Source: Halieaceae bacterium UBA5085 (GTDB taxonomy: Bacteria; Pseudomonadota; Gammaproteobacteria; Pseudomonadales; Halieaceae). From it: 34,681 nucleotides of DNA. Within the stretch, counting starts at the first letter, position 1. Each line of letters opens with the position of its first letter. Where the stretch lies: positions 173,887-208,567 of the forward strand of contig DIAF01000015.1 of assembly GCA_002414665.1 (NCBI GenBank). Direction: 5' to 3'. The translations under genes and the position numbers were made by a program. The notes under the pieces were generated by a model. It saw nothing but the letters and a program-made list of their open reading frames with translations, did not search any database and was not told where the DNA came from. Shown in pieces: positions 7,930 through 15,879 of this stretch.

Positions 7930-8502
7930 TCAGGCCGCTGTGCGGAAGCCCACTGAGCCGCGCAGTTCGGCAAAGCGGCTGCGGGCCTTCTCGATACGTG
8001 CTTCCAGCTTCTTGCGATCCTTCAGGGCATCGAGTTCCAGCTTGGGCAGCTCAATGTCGCCCAGCATGTCTTTGGCGTCTTTTTCGACCTTCGTGCCGCG
8101 CTTGACCAGCTCGGCGTAGGCGACTTCAGCGGCTTTGCCGCGCGCATCCAGGCGAGCCTGCAACTTGTCGAGGCGCTCCTGAACTTCATCAAAAGCCTTG
8201 CCGTAGAAGCCGAGGCTGGCGAGGAAGGCGTTGCGGCTCACGGTGCGGGCGCGCTCGCCGAGGCGTGCAGCGGTCTTTTCCGTTTCCTTGGTCGCTTTGG
8301 TGGCGCGACGCTTGTAGGTGCGCACCTTGGCTTCGGCCTTGGCGACAGTGCTCTTGCTGGTCGCACGGCGCTTGGTGGCAGTTTTACCGGCCGTGGCAGC
8401 CTTCTTGGGGGCAGCCTTGCGCTTGGCAGTCGTGCGCTTGGGTGCTGCCGCCTGGGTGGTTGCCGCCGTGCTGGTCGTGGTGTTGGTGGTTTCGTCAGCC
8501 AT
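7930..8502 (-). CDS. Phasin family protein with N-terminal Lys/Ala-rich region
   Basis: This 190-residue protein starts at ATG 8502, with GAGGAG seven bases upstream. After a Thr/Ala-rich start (MADETTNTTTSTAATT) comes a strongly basic Lys/Ala/Arg/Thr-rich stretch to about residue 75 (KRKAAPKKAATAGK, TKRRATSKS). Then follows a phasin-type helical domain (RNAFLASLGFYGKAFDEVQE) to the end. The basic region resembles the histone-like DNA-binding part of PhaF but lies at the N-terminus, whereas PhaF has it at the C-terminus. The likely role is coating PHA granules and possibly linking them to the nucleoid. It is transcribed alone from a candidate promoter at 8571-8598 and ends at the 7867-7891 terminator. 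The basic region could alternatively be a histone-like domain unrelated to granules. Confidence 0.78.
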   Translation of the reverse strand: MADETTNTTTSTAATTQAAAPKRTTAKRKAAPKKAATAGKTATKRRATSKSTVAKAEAKVRTYKRRATKATKETEKTAARLGERARTVSRNAFLASLGFYGKAFDEVQERLDKLQARLDARGKAAEVAYAELVKRGTKVEKDAKDMLGDIELPKLELDALKDRKKLEARIEKARSRFAELRGSVGFRTAA

Positions 8503-8570
8503 GTTTCTACTCCTCACGTTTGGGGTGCGCTTGCTTCCCGCACCGGACAGAACGGAAGGTACCGAACAAA

Positions 8571-8598
8571 ATTAGAATGATCCTACTAGAAGTGGCAA
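8571..8598 (-). promoter_or_regulatory. Candidate sigma-70 promoter of the second phasin gene
   Basis: On the minus strand TTGCCA (8593-8598) and TCTAAT (8571-8576) are separated by 16 bases. Each hexamer matches the consensus at five of six positions. The predicted transcript start leaves a leader of roughly 60 bases before the ATG at 8502. Confidence 0.5.
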
Positions 8599-8648
8599 AT
8601 TCCCAATTTCCGGATCCGCGGACCGCTCTTCTGCGTAAATCGCGGAAC

Positions 8649-8723
8649 AGGAGTACCATTGTGTTGTCCACAAGGCGTCTTCTTCTCGGTGGCCCCGCGG
8701 TCGCCCAGCCAGTCATCAGGTGA
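8649..8723 (+). CDS. Possible 20-residue leader peptide upstream of the efflux operon
   Basis: AGGAG at 8649-8653 lies seven bases before a GTG at 8661. From there a frame of 20 codons (MLSTRRLLLGGPAVAQPVIR) stops at 8721-8723, only three bases before the adaptor start at 8727; the stop codon overlaps the adaptor's own ribosome site. The coding part is 8661-8723. The spacing suggests translational coupling or a leader peptide that controls the efflux genes, with three leucines and three arginines in the product. It may also be chance, since no conservation data are available. Confidence 0.3.
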   Translation, partial: RSTIVLSTRRLLLGGPAVAQPVIR

Positions 8724-8726
8724 ATC

Positions 8727-9920
8727 ATGGATTGGAAAAAAACTCGGTCAATGCTTGCGCCGGGCGGCGTGCTCGCCGGCGGCCTCGCGTTGTCCTGGCT
8801 ACTGCTTACCGGGAAGCCGGCGCCGGAGCCACAGGATCTGCCGCCCCGGGCTGTGCCGATGGTCGATGTGGTTACCGTAGATCCAGCACCGGTAGCGCTG
8901 TCGGTGACAACGCAGGGTACGGTCCAGCCACAGCGGGAAATCGACCTGGTCAGCAGGGTGGCCGGTCAGGTGGAGACTGTAGCGGAGGACTTTGCCGCGG
9001 GCAGCTTTTTTCGTGAGGGCAGCCTGCTGGTGGCCATTGAGGATGTTGACTACGAGCTCATGATTGCCCGCATGGAGTCCCAGGTGGCCGCCGCGCGGCA
9101 GCGCGTCGCCGAAGAGGAGGGTCGTGCATTGCAGGCACAGCGGGAGTGGCGGGATCTGGGCAACTCCCAGGCCAATGCGCTGTTCCTGCGTGAGCCGCAG
9201 CTCGCCTCGGCGCAGGCGTCACTGCGCGCGGCGGAGGCGGAGCTGGCGGCGGCGCAACTTGATCTTGAGCGGACGCGCATTACAGCGCCCTTCGACGGGC
9301 GCATCAGTGAAAAGTTTGTCGATGCGGGGCAGTACGTCTCCCCCGGCGCCCGCATCGCACGCGTTTATTCCACAGGGTCCATGGAGGTGCGATTGCCCCT
9401 CACCGATCGGCAGGTCGGCCTGATCGAGCTGCCTTTGCATTACCGTGCCGGTGAGGCCAGTCCGGAGCTGCCTGCGGTGAGCCTGCGTGCGACCTTCGGT
9501 GGACGGGATTGGACGTGGCAGGGCCGTATCGTGCGCACCGACGCCAGCATGGATGAGAACACGCGGGTGGTCTACGCGGTTGCCGAAGTCACCGAGCCGT
9601 TCGCGCCGGGGCCCTCGGGTGAGCGCCCGCCGTTGCTCCCCGGCCTGTTTGTGTACGCGACGATCGAAGGGCGCAGCCTGCCGGCGGTGGTTGGTTTGCC
9701 GCGCACCGCGCTGCGCAGCGATGACACCGTGATGCTGGTGGATGCCGGGCAAGAACTGGAACCACGGTCGGTATCCGTGCTGCAAAGCGAGGCCGGGCAG
9801 GTCTGGGTCCAGGGGCTGAAACGTGGCGACCGGGTAGTTGTCCGGGAGCCCGCGGCAACCGTCGCGGGCATGCGAGTCGAGGTCAATGAAGTGGCGCGCA
9901 TCGCCGGTGCGGGGAACTGA
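8727..9920 (+). CDS. RND efflux periplasmic adaptor (membrane fusion protein, HlyD/AcrA family)
   Basis: This protein of 397 residues has an N-terminal membrane anchor (about residues 10-25, GGVLAGGLALSWLLLTG). A lipoyl-like barrel follows (VTTQGTVQPQREIDLVSRVAGQVE), then an alpha-helical hairpin rich in Ala/Arg/Glu heptads (residues about 110-180). The second lipoyl half (ITAPFDGRISEKFVDAGQYVSPG), a beta-barrel and a membrane-proximal domain complete it. This order is that of adaptors bridging an inner-membrane RND pump and a TolC-type channel. It is followed after two bases by the RND permease, so the two form one operon. No outer-membrane channel gene is nearby, so the pump probably borrows one encoded elsewhere. 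Substrate range is unknown. Confidence 0.92.
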   Translation: MDWKKTRSMLAPGGVLAGGLALSWLLLTGKPAPEPQDLPPRAVPMVDVVTVDPAPVALSVTTQGTVQPQREIDLVSRVAGQVETVAEDFAAGSFFREGSLLVAIEDVDYELMIARMESQVAAARQRVAEEEGRALQAQREWRDLGNSQANALFLREPQLASAQASLRAAEAELAAAQLDLERTRITAPFDGRISEKFVDAGQYVSPGARIARVYSTGSMEVRLPLTDRQVGLIELPLHYRAGEASPELPAVSLRATFGGRDWTWQGRIVRTDASMDENTRVVYAVAEVTEPFAPGPSGERPPLLPGLFVYATIEGRSLPAVVGLPRTALRSDDTVMLVDAGQELEPRSVSVLQSEAGQVWVQGLKRGDRVVVREPAATVAGMRVEVNEVARIAGAGN

Positions 9921-9922
9921 CC

Positions 9923-12900
9923 GTGGGTGGTCCGGTTCGCTGGTTTATCCACAACCCCATTGCAGCCAACCTGCTGATGCTTTTTCTGGTAGTCGGCGGT
10001 TTGCTCAGTGTGCCTGCGCTGGACAAACAGTTCTTCCCGCAGATCGAACTGAACCGGGTCAGTATCTCGCTGGTTTACCCGGGCGCTGGCCCACGGGAAG
10101 TGGAGGAGCAGATCTGTGTGCGGGTCGAGGAGGCCGTGCACGATCTCAGCGGCGTACGGGAGATTCGCTGTACCGCGCGAGAGGGCATGGGAACGGTGCT
10201 GGTTGAGGCCGAACCCGACTACGACATGCAGCGCCTGTCCGCGGAAATCAAGACCCGGGTGGATGCCATCAATACGTTTCCGGTCGAGGCGGAGCGTCCC
10301 ATCGTCACGGAGCTCGCCTTTCGACACTACATGGCCGCAGTATCACTGGCTGGCAATCTCGGGGAGCGGGATCTCAAGCGTCTGGGCGAGCGCCTGCGTG
10401 ACGACCTCGCGGCGCAGCCACACGTGTCGGTCGTGGAACTGGATACCCCACGGCCTTACGAGGTCTCGGTGGAGGTGTCCGAGTACACCCTGCGTCGCTA
10501 CGGACTGACCTTCGCCGATGTGGTGGCGGCCATACGGGGGTCGTCGCTCAACCTGCCGGCGGGTGCGATCAAGGATGTCGGTGGTGACATTCGGCTGCAG
10601 ACCCGCGGCCAGGCCTATGACCGCTTTGAGTTCGAGCGCATCCCGGTCATGACGGGCAGGGACGGTACCCAGGTCCTGCTGCGCGACGTGGCCACGGTGG
10701 TCGACGGTTTTGAGGACGTTGACGTACGCACCCGCTTCAACGACAAGCCCTCACACACCCTGCATGTCTTTGTCACCTCGAACCCCGACACGTTGAAAAC
10801 CAGCGAGACGGTTCACCAGTGGGTGGAGGAGACCCGGCCGGGGCTGCCCCCGGGCGTTGAGCTGTCGGTGTGGCGCGATTCCTCAGTGCCGTTCAAGGGC
10901 CGTGTTGATACGCTGCTGAAGAACGGCATTGGCGGGCTGATACTGGTGTTTATGGTACTGGTATTGTTCCTGCGCCCGCGGCTGGCGATGTGGGTCTGCG
11001 TGGGCATTGGTGTAGCCTTTATCGGTACCCTGTTCCTGCTGCAGTACACCAATACCAGCCTGAACATGATTTCGCTGTTCGCTTTCCTGCTGATACTGGG
11101 CATTGTGGTGGACGATGCGATTATCGTCGGGGAATCCGTGCACGCCCGTCAGGCGGCCGGGGAGCGGGGCATCGCCGGAGCCATCAACGGCACCCAGGCC
11201 GTTATCAAGCCGGTCATGTATGCGGTGATCAGCACGATGATTTTCTTTGTGCCGATGTTTTTTATGCCCGGCGACATGGCGCAGGCAGCAATGGCCATTC
11301 CGTCCGTGGTGATTCTGGCGCTGGCCCTGTCGCTGGTGGAGTGTCTGCTGATTCTGCCGCCACACCTTGCCCATATGCCGCCGGTGAAACCCAGTCGATT
11401 TGCGCTGTTGCGCCAGCTCGAACAGCAGCGATTGCGCTTTGCTGACGGCATGATGCGCATCGCGCGACAGCGCTACCGGCCCTTTCTGGCCCTTTGCCTG
11501 CGCCACAACCTGCTGGTCATGGCGGTCTTTTTCGTCATGCTTGTCGTCAGCCTGGCACTGTATGGCGGAGGTTGGTTGCGCTCTGCCTTCTTCCCTTCCA
11601 TCAATTCCGACTATGTTGTCGCTGAGATCGAGCTGCCGGAGGGGGGCGCCTTTGAGGATACACTGAAGGTATTGCGCCAGGTTGAGTCAGCCGCGCTGCA
11701 GATCAAGCGTGAATACAACGAGGATCCGCGCTACAACGCCCTTGGCCCGGCGATCGGCCACATCGACTCCAGCGGTAATGCCAACACGATCGAGGTGATC
11801 ATCGAGACCGTATCCGATGAGGTCGATACGGGAGAGCTTTCCGAGCGCTGGCGCGAGGCCATCGGTGAGCTGCCACCGGTGCAGGACTTCCGCATGGACT
11901 ACACCATCAACGAAACCGGCAAACCCATCCGCCTGGTGGCTACCGCGACCTCACTGGATGATCTCAAGTCGGTGTCGCTGGCATTGCGTGAGGTGTTGCA
12001 GTCCTACGAAGGGGTCTACAACATCAATGACACCTTGCAGGATCCCCAGGAAGAGATCGTGCTGGGCCTGAAGCCCGCGGCGGAGAACCTGGGCGTCACG
12101 CTGGCCGACCTGGCGAGGCAGGTACGTGAGGCCTTCTACGGCGCCGAAGTGCAGCGTATTCCCCGCACCCGTGAGGACGTGCGGGTGATGGTGCGGTACC
12201 CGGAGTCAGAGCGGCTGTCAGTGGACAATCTGCAGGAAATGCGAGTGCGCACCCCGGCGGGAGGCGAAGTGCCATTTGCCACAGTAGCCGAGGTGCAGTA
12301 TGAACCCGGCTATCTGACCATTGAGCGCCTCAACCGTAAACGCACGCTGGAGGTGTCGGCGGAGGTGGTTCCCGGCAGTGTGGTGCCACGTGCCGTGGTC
12401 AATGCCATCCTCAGTGATCATCTGCCGGAATGGAAGCGGCAGTTTCCTGGCCTCACCCTGTCGCTGGACGGCGAGCTGCAGGAAGAATCCGACTTCATGG
12501 ATGCCATGCTGAAATATCTGGTGCTGGCCATGCTGGTCATCTATGCCCTGATGGCTGTGCCGTTCCGCTCCTATTTCCAGCCCTTGCTGGTGCTGACGGC
12601 CGTGCCCTTTGGCGTGATGGGGGCGATTTTCGGCCACTTCATCCTGAACTGGGAAGTGAGCATGTTCTCGTTCCTTGGCGTGATTGCCTGCGCGGGCGTG
12701 GTAGTGAACGACAACCTGGTGCTGATTGACCGCATCAATCAGCTGCGTGCGGCAGGACATCCGGTGCTCAAGGCCCTGTTGCAGGCAGGCGAAGACCGTT
12801 TCCGTCCGATCATCCTCACTTCACTGACCACCTTCGTCGGCCTGCTGCCGATCATGGCTGAAACCAGCGTGCAGGCACAGTTCCTCATCCCGATGGTGAC

Positions 12901-13039
12901 CTCACTGGCATTCGGCGTGCTTTTCGCCACGGGCGTGACGTTGCTGCTGGTGCCGTGTCTGTACCTTGCGGGCGAACAGGTGGGTGCAAGGGTCCTGCAC
13001 CGGCGTCAGCGGTTGCAGGACCTGATTGATCCAGCGTAG
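9923..13039 (+). CDS. RND efflux transporter permease (HAE-type)
   Basis: This 1038-residue inner-membrane pump has the 12-helix RND layout. It has an N-terminal helix (FIHNPIAANLLMLFLVVGG), a large periplasmic porter domain, the central helix group with GIVVDDAIIVGE (adjacent aspartates at 397-398, equivalent to the AcrB proton-relay pair), a second periplasmic domain and a C-terminal helix group (VVVNDNLVLIDRINQLR). It expels substrates such as drugs, detergents or lipids in exchange for protons. It starts at GTG 9923, two bases after the adaptor stop, which fits tight operon coupling. Length agrees with the family. The divergence from AcrB and MexB makes the substrate unpredictable; lipid-like molecules are possible given the neighbourhood. 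Confidence 0.94.
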   Translation: MGGPVRWFIHNPIAANLLMLFLVVGGLLSVPALDKQFFPQIELNRVSISLVYPGAGPREVEEQICVRVEEAVHDLSGVREIRCTAREGMGTVLVEAEPDYDMQRLSAEIKTRVDAINTFPVEAERPIVTELAFRHYMAAVSLAGNLGERDLKRLGERLRDDLAAQPHVSVVELDTPRPYEVSVEVSEYTLRRYGLTFADVVAAIRGSSLNLPAGAIKDVGGDIRLQTRGQAYDRFEFERIPVMTGRDGTQVLLRDVATVVDGFEDVDVRTRFNDKPSHTLHVFVTSNPDTLKTSETVHQWVEETRPGLPPGVELSVWRDSSVPFKGRVDTLLKNGIGGLILVFMVLVLFLRPRLAMWVCVGIGVAFIGTLFLLQYTNTSLNMISLFAFLLILGIVVDDAIIVGESVHARQAAGERGIAGAINGTQAVIKPVMYAVISTMIFFVPMFFMPGDMAQAAMAIPSVVILALALSLVECLLILPPHLAHMPPVKPSRFALLRQLEQQRLRFADGMMRIARQRYRPFLALCLRHNLLVMAVFFVMLVVSLALYGGGWLRSAFFPSINSDYVVAEIELPEGGAFEDTLKVLRQVESAALQIKREYNEDPRYNALGPAIGHIDSSGNANTIEVIIETVSDEVDTGELSERWREAIGELPPVQDFRMDYTINETGKPIRLVATATSLDDLKSVSLALREVLQSYEGVYNINDTLQDPQEEIVLGLKPAAENLGVTLADLARQVREAFYGAEVQRIPRTREDVRVMVRYPESERLSVDNLQEMRVRTPAGGEVPFATVAEVQYEPGYLTIERLNRKRTLEVSAEVVPGSVVPRAVVNAILSDHLPEWKRQFPGLTLSLDGELQEESDFMDAMLKYLVLAMLVIYALMAVPFRSYFQPLLVLTAVPFGVMGAIFGHFILNWEVSMFSFLGVIACAGVVVNDNLVLIDRINQLRAAGHPVLKALLQAGEDRFRPIILTSLTTFVGLLPIMAETSVQAQFLIPMVTSLAFGVLFATGVTLLLVPCLYLAGEQVGARVLHRRQRLQDLIDPA

Positions 13040-13051
13040 GGGAAGGAGGCT

Positions 13052-13074
13052 CGCCGGTACGCTGCGTACCGGCG
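13052..13074. terminator. Perfect inverted repeat between the RND permease and pckA
   Basis: CGCCGGTACG (13052-13061) and CGTACCGGCG (13065-13074) form a ten-base perfect stem with a CTG loop. It sits in the 42-base gap between the convergent stops. There is no T-tract, but position and stability suggest a bidirectional terminator or transcript stabiliser. Confidence 0.55.
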
Positions 13075-13081
13075 TGTACAC

Positions 13082-14641
13082 TCAGTTCGGCTTTGGCCCG
13101 GCGGCAACGATGGCCGGCGACACGTCGAACTTCTTGATGTTTTCCTGAAACAGGGTCGCGAGGGTGCGCGCCTGTTCGTCGTAGGCCGCTGTATCGCCCC
13201 AGCTGTTGCGGGGGTTGGTGTACCTGGCGTCGACGCCGGGAATAGCGGTTGGGAAGTCCAGGTTAAGGATGTCCAGGTGCTCGCGGGGCGCGTTAAGCAG
13301 TGCGCCGCTCTGTGCCGCCGCAACAACCGCGCGGGTGACCGGGATCGGGAAGCGTGAGCCGGTCCCGCCCGGCGCGCCGGAGCCGCCGGTCCAGCCGGTG
13401 TTGATCAGGTAGACCTGGCTGCCAAAGTCCTCGATGCGCTTCATCAGCAGCTCGGCGTAGTCACTGGCCGGGCGCGGCATGAAGGGGGCGCCGAAGCAGG
13501 TGGAAAAGGTGGGGTGAATACCCGCTTCCGCGCCCAGCTCGGTGGAGCCGACGCGAGCTGTGTAACCGCTGAGGAAGTGGAATGCTGCGGCCTCCTTGGA
13601 CAGTATGGAAACAGGGGGTAGCACTCCGGATACGTCACAGGTGAGGAAAATCACACACTTGGGCTCGCCGCCGGCATTGGCCTCGGTGCGCTTGGCAACG
13701 TGCTCCAGCGGGTAACAGCAACGGCCGTTCTCGGTCAGGCTGGTGTCGCTGTAGTCGGCGTGACGCTGGGTATCGAGCACCACGTTCTCGATGATGGCGC
13801 CGAAGCTGATCGCGTCCCAGATCACTGGCTCGTTTTTCTGGCTGAGATCGATGGTCTTGGCGTAGCAGCCCCCTTCGATATTGAACACAGAACCCTTGGC
13901 CCAGCCGTGCTCATCGTCGCCGATCAGGTAGCGATCGGGATCTGCTGACAGGGTGGTTTTGCCGGTGCCGGAGAGACCGAAGAACAGGGTGGTGTCGCCG
14001 TCTTCACCGACGTTGGCCGAGCAGTGCATGGACATCACGTCTTTTTCCGGCAGCAGGAAGTTCTGCACCGAAAACATGGCTTTTTTCATTTCGCCGGCGT
14101 AGCGCATGCCCGCGAGAAGAATTTTGCGCCGGGCAAAGTTGAGGATCACGATGCCATCGGAGTTGCTGCCGTGGCGCGCCGGGTCACAGACGAACCCCGG
14201 TGCGTTCATCACCGTCCACTCGGGCTTGCGGCCGATATTGTATTGCTTCGGACGGATGAACATATTGCGTCCGAACAGGTTCTGCCACGCAGTTTCCGTT
14301 ACCACCCGCACAGGCAGGTAGTGGTCGCTGTGCTCGCCAACATGCAGGTTGGAGACAAAACGGTCGCGTTCATCGAGGTACGCTTCGACCTCGTCCCAGA
14401 GGGTGTCAAAACGCTCTGCATCGAAGGGGCGGTTGACCGGGCCCCAGTCAATGCTGTCCTCGGTGCTGGGTTCCCGGACGATGAAGCGATCGGCGGGAGA
14501 ACGACCGGTGCGCTTGCCTGTGGTAACCAGGAGGGCGCCGGTATCGGCGAGAATGCCCTCACCGCGCTTCAGCGCCTCTTCAACCAGCTGTGCCGTGCCC
14601 AGGTCGACGTATTCCCGGGGAGTGTTGCTTTCAAGGGTCAT
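13082..14641 (-). CDS. pckA: ATP-dependent phosphoenolpyruvate carboxykinase
   Basis: This 519-residue enzyme decarboxylates and phosphorylates oxaloacetate to PEP, the entry step of gluconeogenesis. The P-loop FFGLSGTGKTTLSADP and the preceding metal-binding region (SMHCSANVG) are those of ATP-dependent PckA; RTGRSPADRF near residue 45 and GWTGGSGAPGGTGSRFPI near the C-terminus are also family motifs. Length is slightly below the 530-540 usual for the group. Start ATG at 14641. A candidate extended -10 promoter lies about 80 bases upstream. The gene follows hslO on the same strand, an adjacency also known from enterobacteria. It suits growth on fatty acids or organic acids, consistent with the fadBA operon nearby. 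Confidence 0.97.
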   Translation of the reverse strand: MTLESNTPREYVDLGTAQLVEEALKRGEGILADTGALLVTTGKRTGRSPADRFIVREPSTEDSIDWGPVNRPFDAERFDTLWDEVEAYLDERDRFVSNLHVGEHSDHYLPVRVVTETAWQNLFGRNMFIRPKQYNIGRKPEWTVMNAPGFVCDPARHGSNSDGIVILNFARRKILLAGMRYAGEMKKAMFSVQNFLLPEKDVMSMHCSANVGEDGDTTLFFGLSGTGKTTLSADPDRYLIGDDEHGWAKGSVFNIEGGCYAKTIDLSQKNEPVIWDAISFGAIIENVVLDTQRHADYSDTSLTENGRCCYPLEHVAKRTEANAGGEPKCVIFLTCDVSGVLPPVSILSKEAAAFHFLSGYTARVGSTELGAEAGIHPTFSTCFGAPFMPRPASDYAELLMKRIEDFGSQVYLINTGWTGGSGAPGGTGSRFPIPVTRAVVAAAQSGALLNAPREHLDILNLDFPTAIPGVDARYTNPRNSWGDTAAYDEQARTLATLFQENIKKFDVSPAIVAAGPKPN

Positions 14642-14721
14642 GGTGAGTCCTGTGTTCCTGCTGCTCAGTGCAGCCCGCCACGCAGAGCGGAGTTGCCTCT
14701 AGGGGTCTTTCAGGGGGCGCC

Positions 14722-14750
14722 ATTATGTCAGAATCCCCCGGGTATGCGAA
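14722..14750 (-). promoter_or_regulatory. pckA: Candidate sigma-70 promoter of pckA
   Basis: On the minus strand TTCGCA (14745-14750) and CATAAT (14722-14727) are separated by 17 bases. The -10 box is preceded by TGA, giving an extended -10 form (TGnCATAAT). This would make pckA separately transcribed from hslO, with a leader of about 75 bases. Confidence 0.45.
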
Positions 14751-14787
14751 CCGGATTATGCAAAATTTCGGCGATCGTCGGCGAGCC

Positions 14788-15702
14788 TCAATGGACGGTG
14801 CCGCCGCGGCCGTCCGCCAGCAGGTCGTGCAGCGCCTCGCGCTCGAAACGGTACTGCTGGTTGCAGAACTCGCAATCCACCGCGATGTGGCCCTGCTCGG
14901 CGAGAATGTCCTCCAGTTCGTGAGGCGGCAGGGCGGCCAGCGCGCTGCGGCTGCGCTGCGCTGAGCAGCTGCAGTGGAAGCGCACTGTACGCGGGTCGAA
15001 CAGGCGTACGGGGTCTTCATGGTAGAGGCGGTGCAGCAGGATTTCCGCAGGTAGCTGCAGCAACTCGTCGCTGCTCACGGTTGCGGCGAGCGTGCTTGCA
15101 TGTTGCCATTGTCGGGCGCGTACATCGGCGCTGCGCTGCAGCTGGGCCGGTAGTTGCTGCAGCAGGAGCCCGGCGGCCTGGCGCCCGTCGCTGGCCAGCC
15201 AGAGGCGGGTCTGCAGCTGTTCTGACTGCTCGAAATAGGCATCCAGACTGGCGGCGAGTGAATGCTCTGACAGAGGCACAATACCCTGATACGGCTTGCC
15301 CCGCAGGGGCTCTACGGTGATCGCCAGCACCCCGCCCGCCAGAAGCTGGGTAAACACCTCGGAGGTGGCATGCTGGGCGCCGCGTGCGATGCCCCGCACC
15401 AGCAGCTGGTCGCTGCACTCGGCCATCAACAGGGGAATCTCGCCCTCGCTGCGCGCCTGCAAGACCAGTCGCCCTTCGAATTTCAGGGTGGTGCTGAGCA
15501 GGGTGGCAGCGGCCAGGAATTCCCCCAATAACCGGCACACCCCCGGCGCGTACTGGTGAACAGCCAGCAGATCCGCCAGGGAGTGGTCCAGCTGTACCAG
15601 TTCACCACGGATGTCAGCGTCGTCAAAGAGAAAGCGTCGGCTGTGGTCGGTGCCCGGGTCCCGGGTATCTGCGGTATCGATCATGAGGCTGCTGTCATCC
15701 AT
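14788..15702 (-). CDS. hslO: Hsp33 redox-regulated chaperone
   Basis: This protein of 304 residues is a cytoplasmic holdase activated by oxidative unfolding. The C-terminal zinc centre is intact: CSC (C244, C246) and CEFC (C277, C280), with 30 residues between the pairs, inside the CXC-X27-32-CXXC family rule. Oxidation of these cysteines releases zinc and unfolds the domain so that it binds unfolding proteins. The N-terminal half carries the conserved RGELVQLDHSLADLL and EVFTQLLAGGVLAITVEP segments. ATG 15702 is chosen; an upstream in-frame ATG at 15774 would add 24 atypical residues. It precedes pckA on the same strand, with 146 bases between them. Confidence 0.96.
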   Translation of the reverse strand: MDDSSLMIDTADTRDPGTDHSRRFLFDDADIRGELVQLDHSLADLLAVHQYAPGVCRLLGEFLAAATLLSTTLKFEGRLVLQARSEGEIPLLMAECSDQLLVRGIARGAQHATSEVFTQLLAGGVLAITVEPLRGKPYQGIVPLSEHSLAASLDAYFEQSEQLQTRLWLASDGRQAAGLLLQQLPAQLQRSADVRARQWQHASTLAATVSSDELLQLPAEILLHRLYHEDPVRLFDPRTVRFHCSCSAQRSRSALAALPPHELEDILAEQGHIAVDCEFCNQQYRFEREALHDLLADGRGGTVH

Positions 15703-15792
15703 GTTCCGCCCCGGCGGTGTGCCGGCGTACGGGTGCTTCGGTAGGCAAGGTTTAGCATTTGAGGCTGCTCCCATCTATTTTAATGGTTACGG

Positions 15793-15804
15793 TGACCCGG
15801 GTCA
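15793..15804. promoter_or_regulatory. Perfect 12-base palindrome in a divergent intergenic region
   Basis: TGACCCGGGTCA is a perfect palindrome lying between hslO (minus) and the luciferase-like gene (plus). It could be an operator for either gene. No regulator can be matched to it from the sequence alone, and a 12-base palindrome can arise by chance. Confidence 0.25.
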
Positions 15805-15879
15805 TCCGGCAGAGTAGAGTGGCCGTAGTCCTCGTGTGGCTGCCGTCGCGGCCGCGTTATAACAGACAGGAGCAGCATA

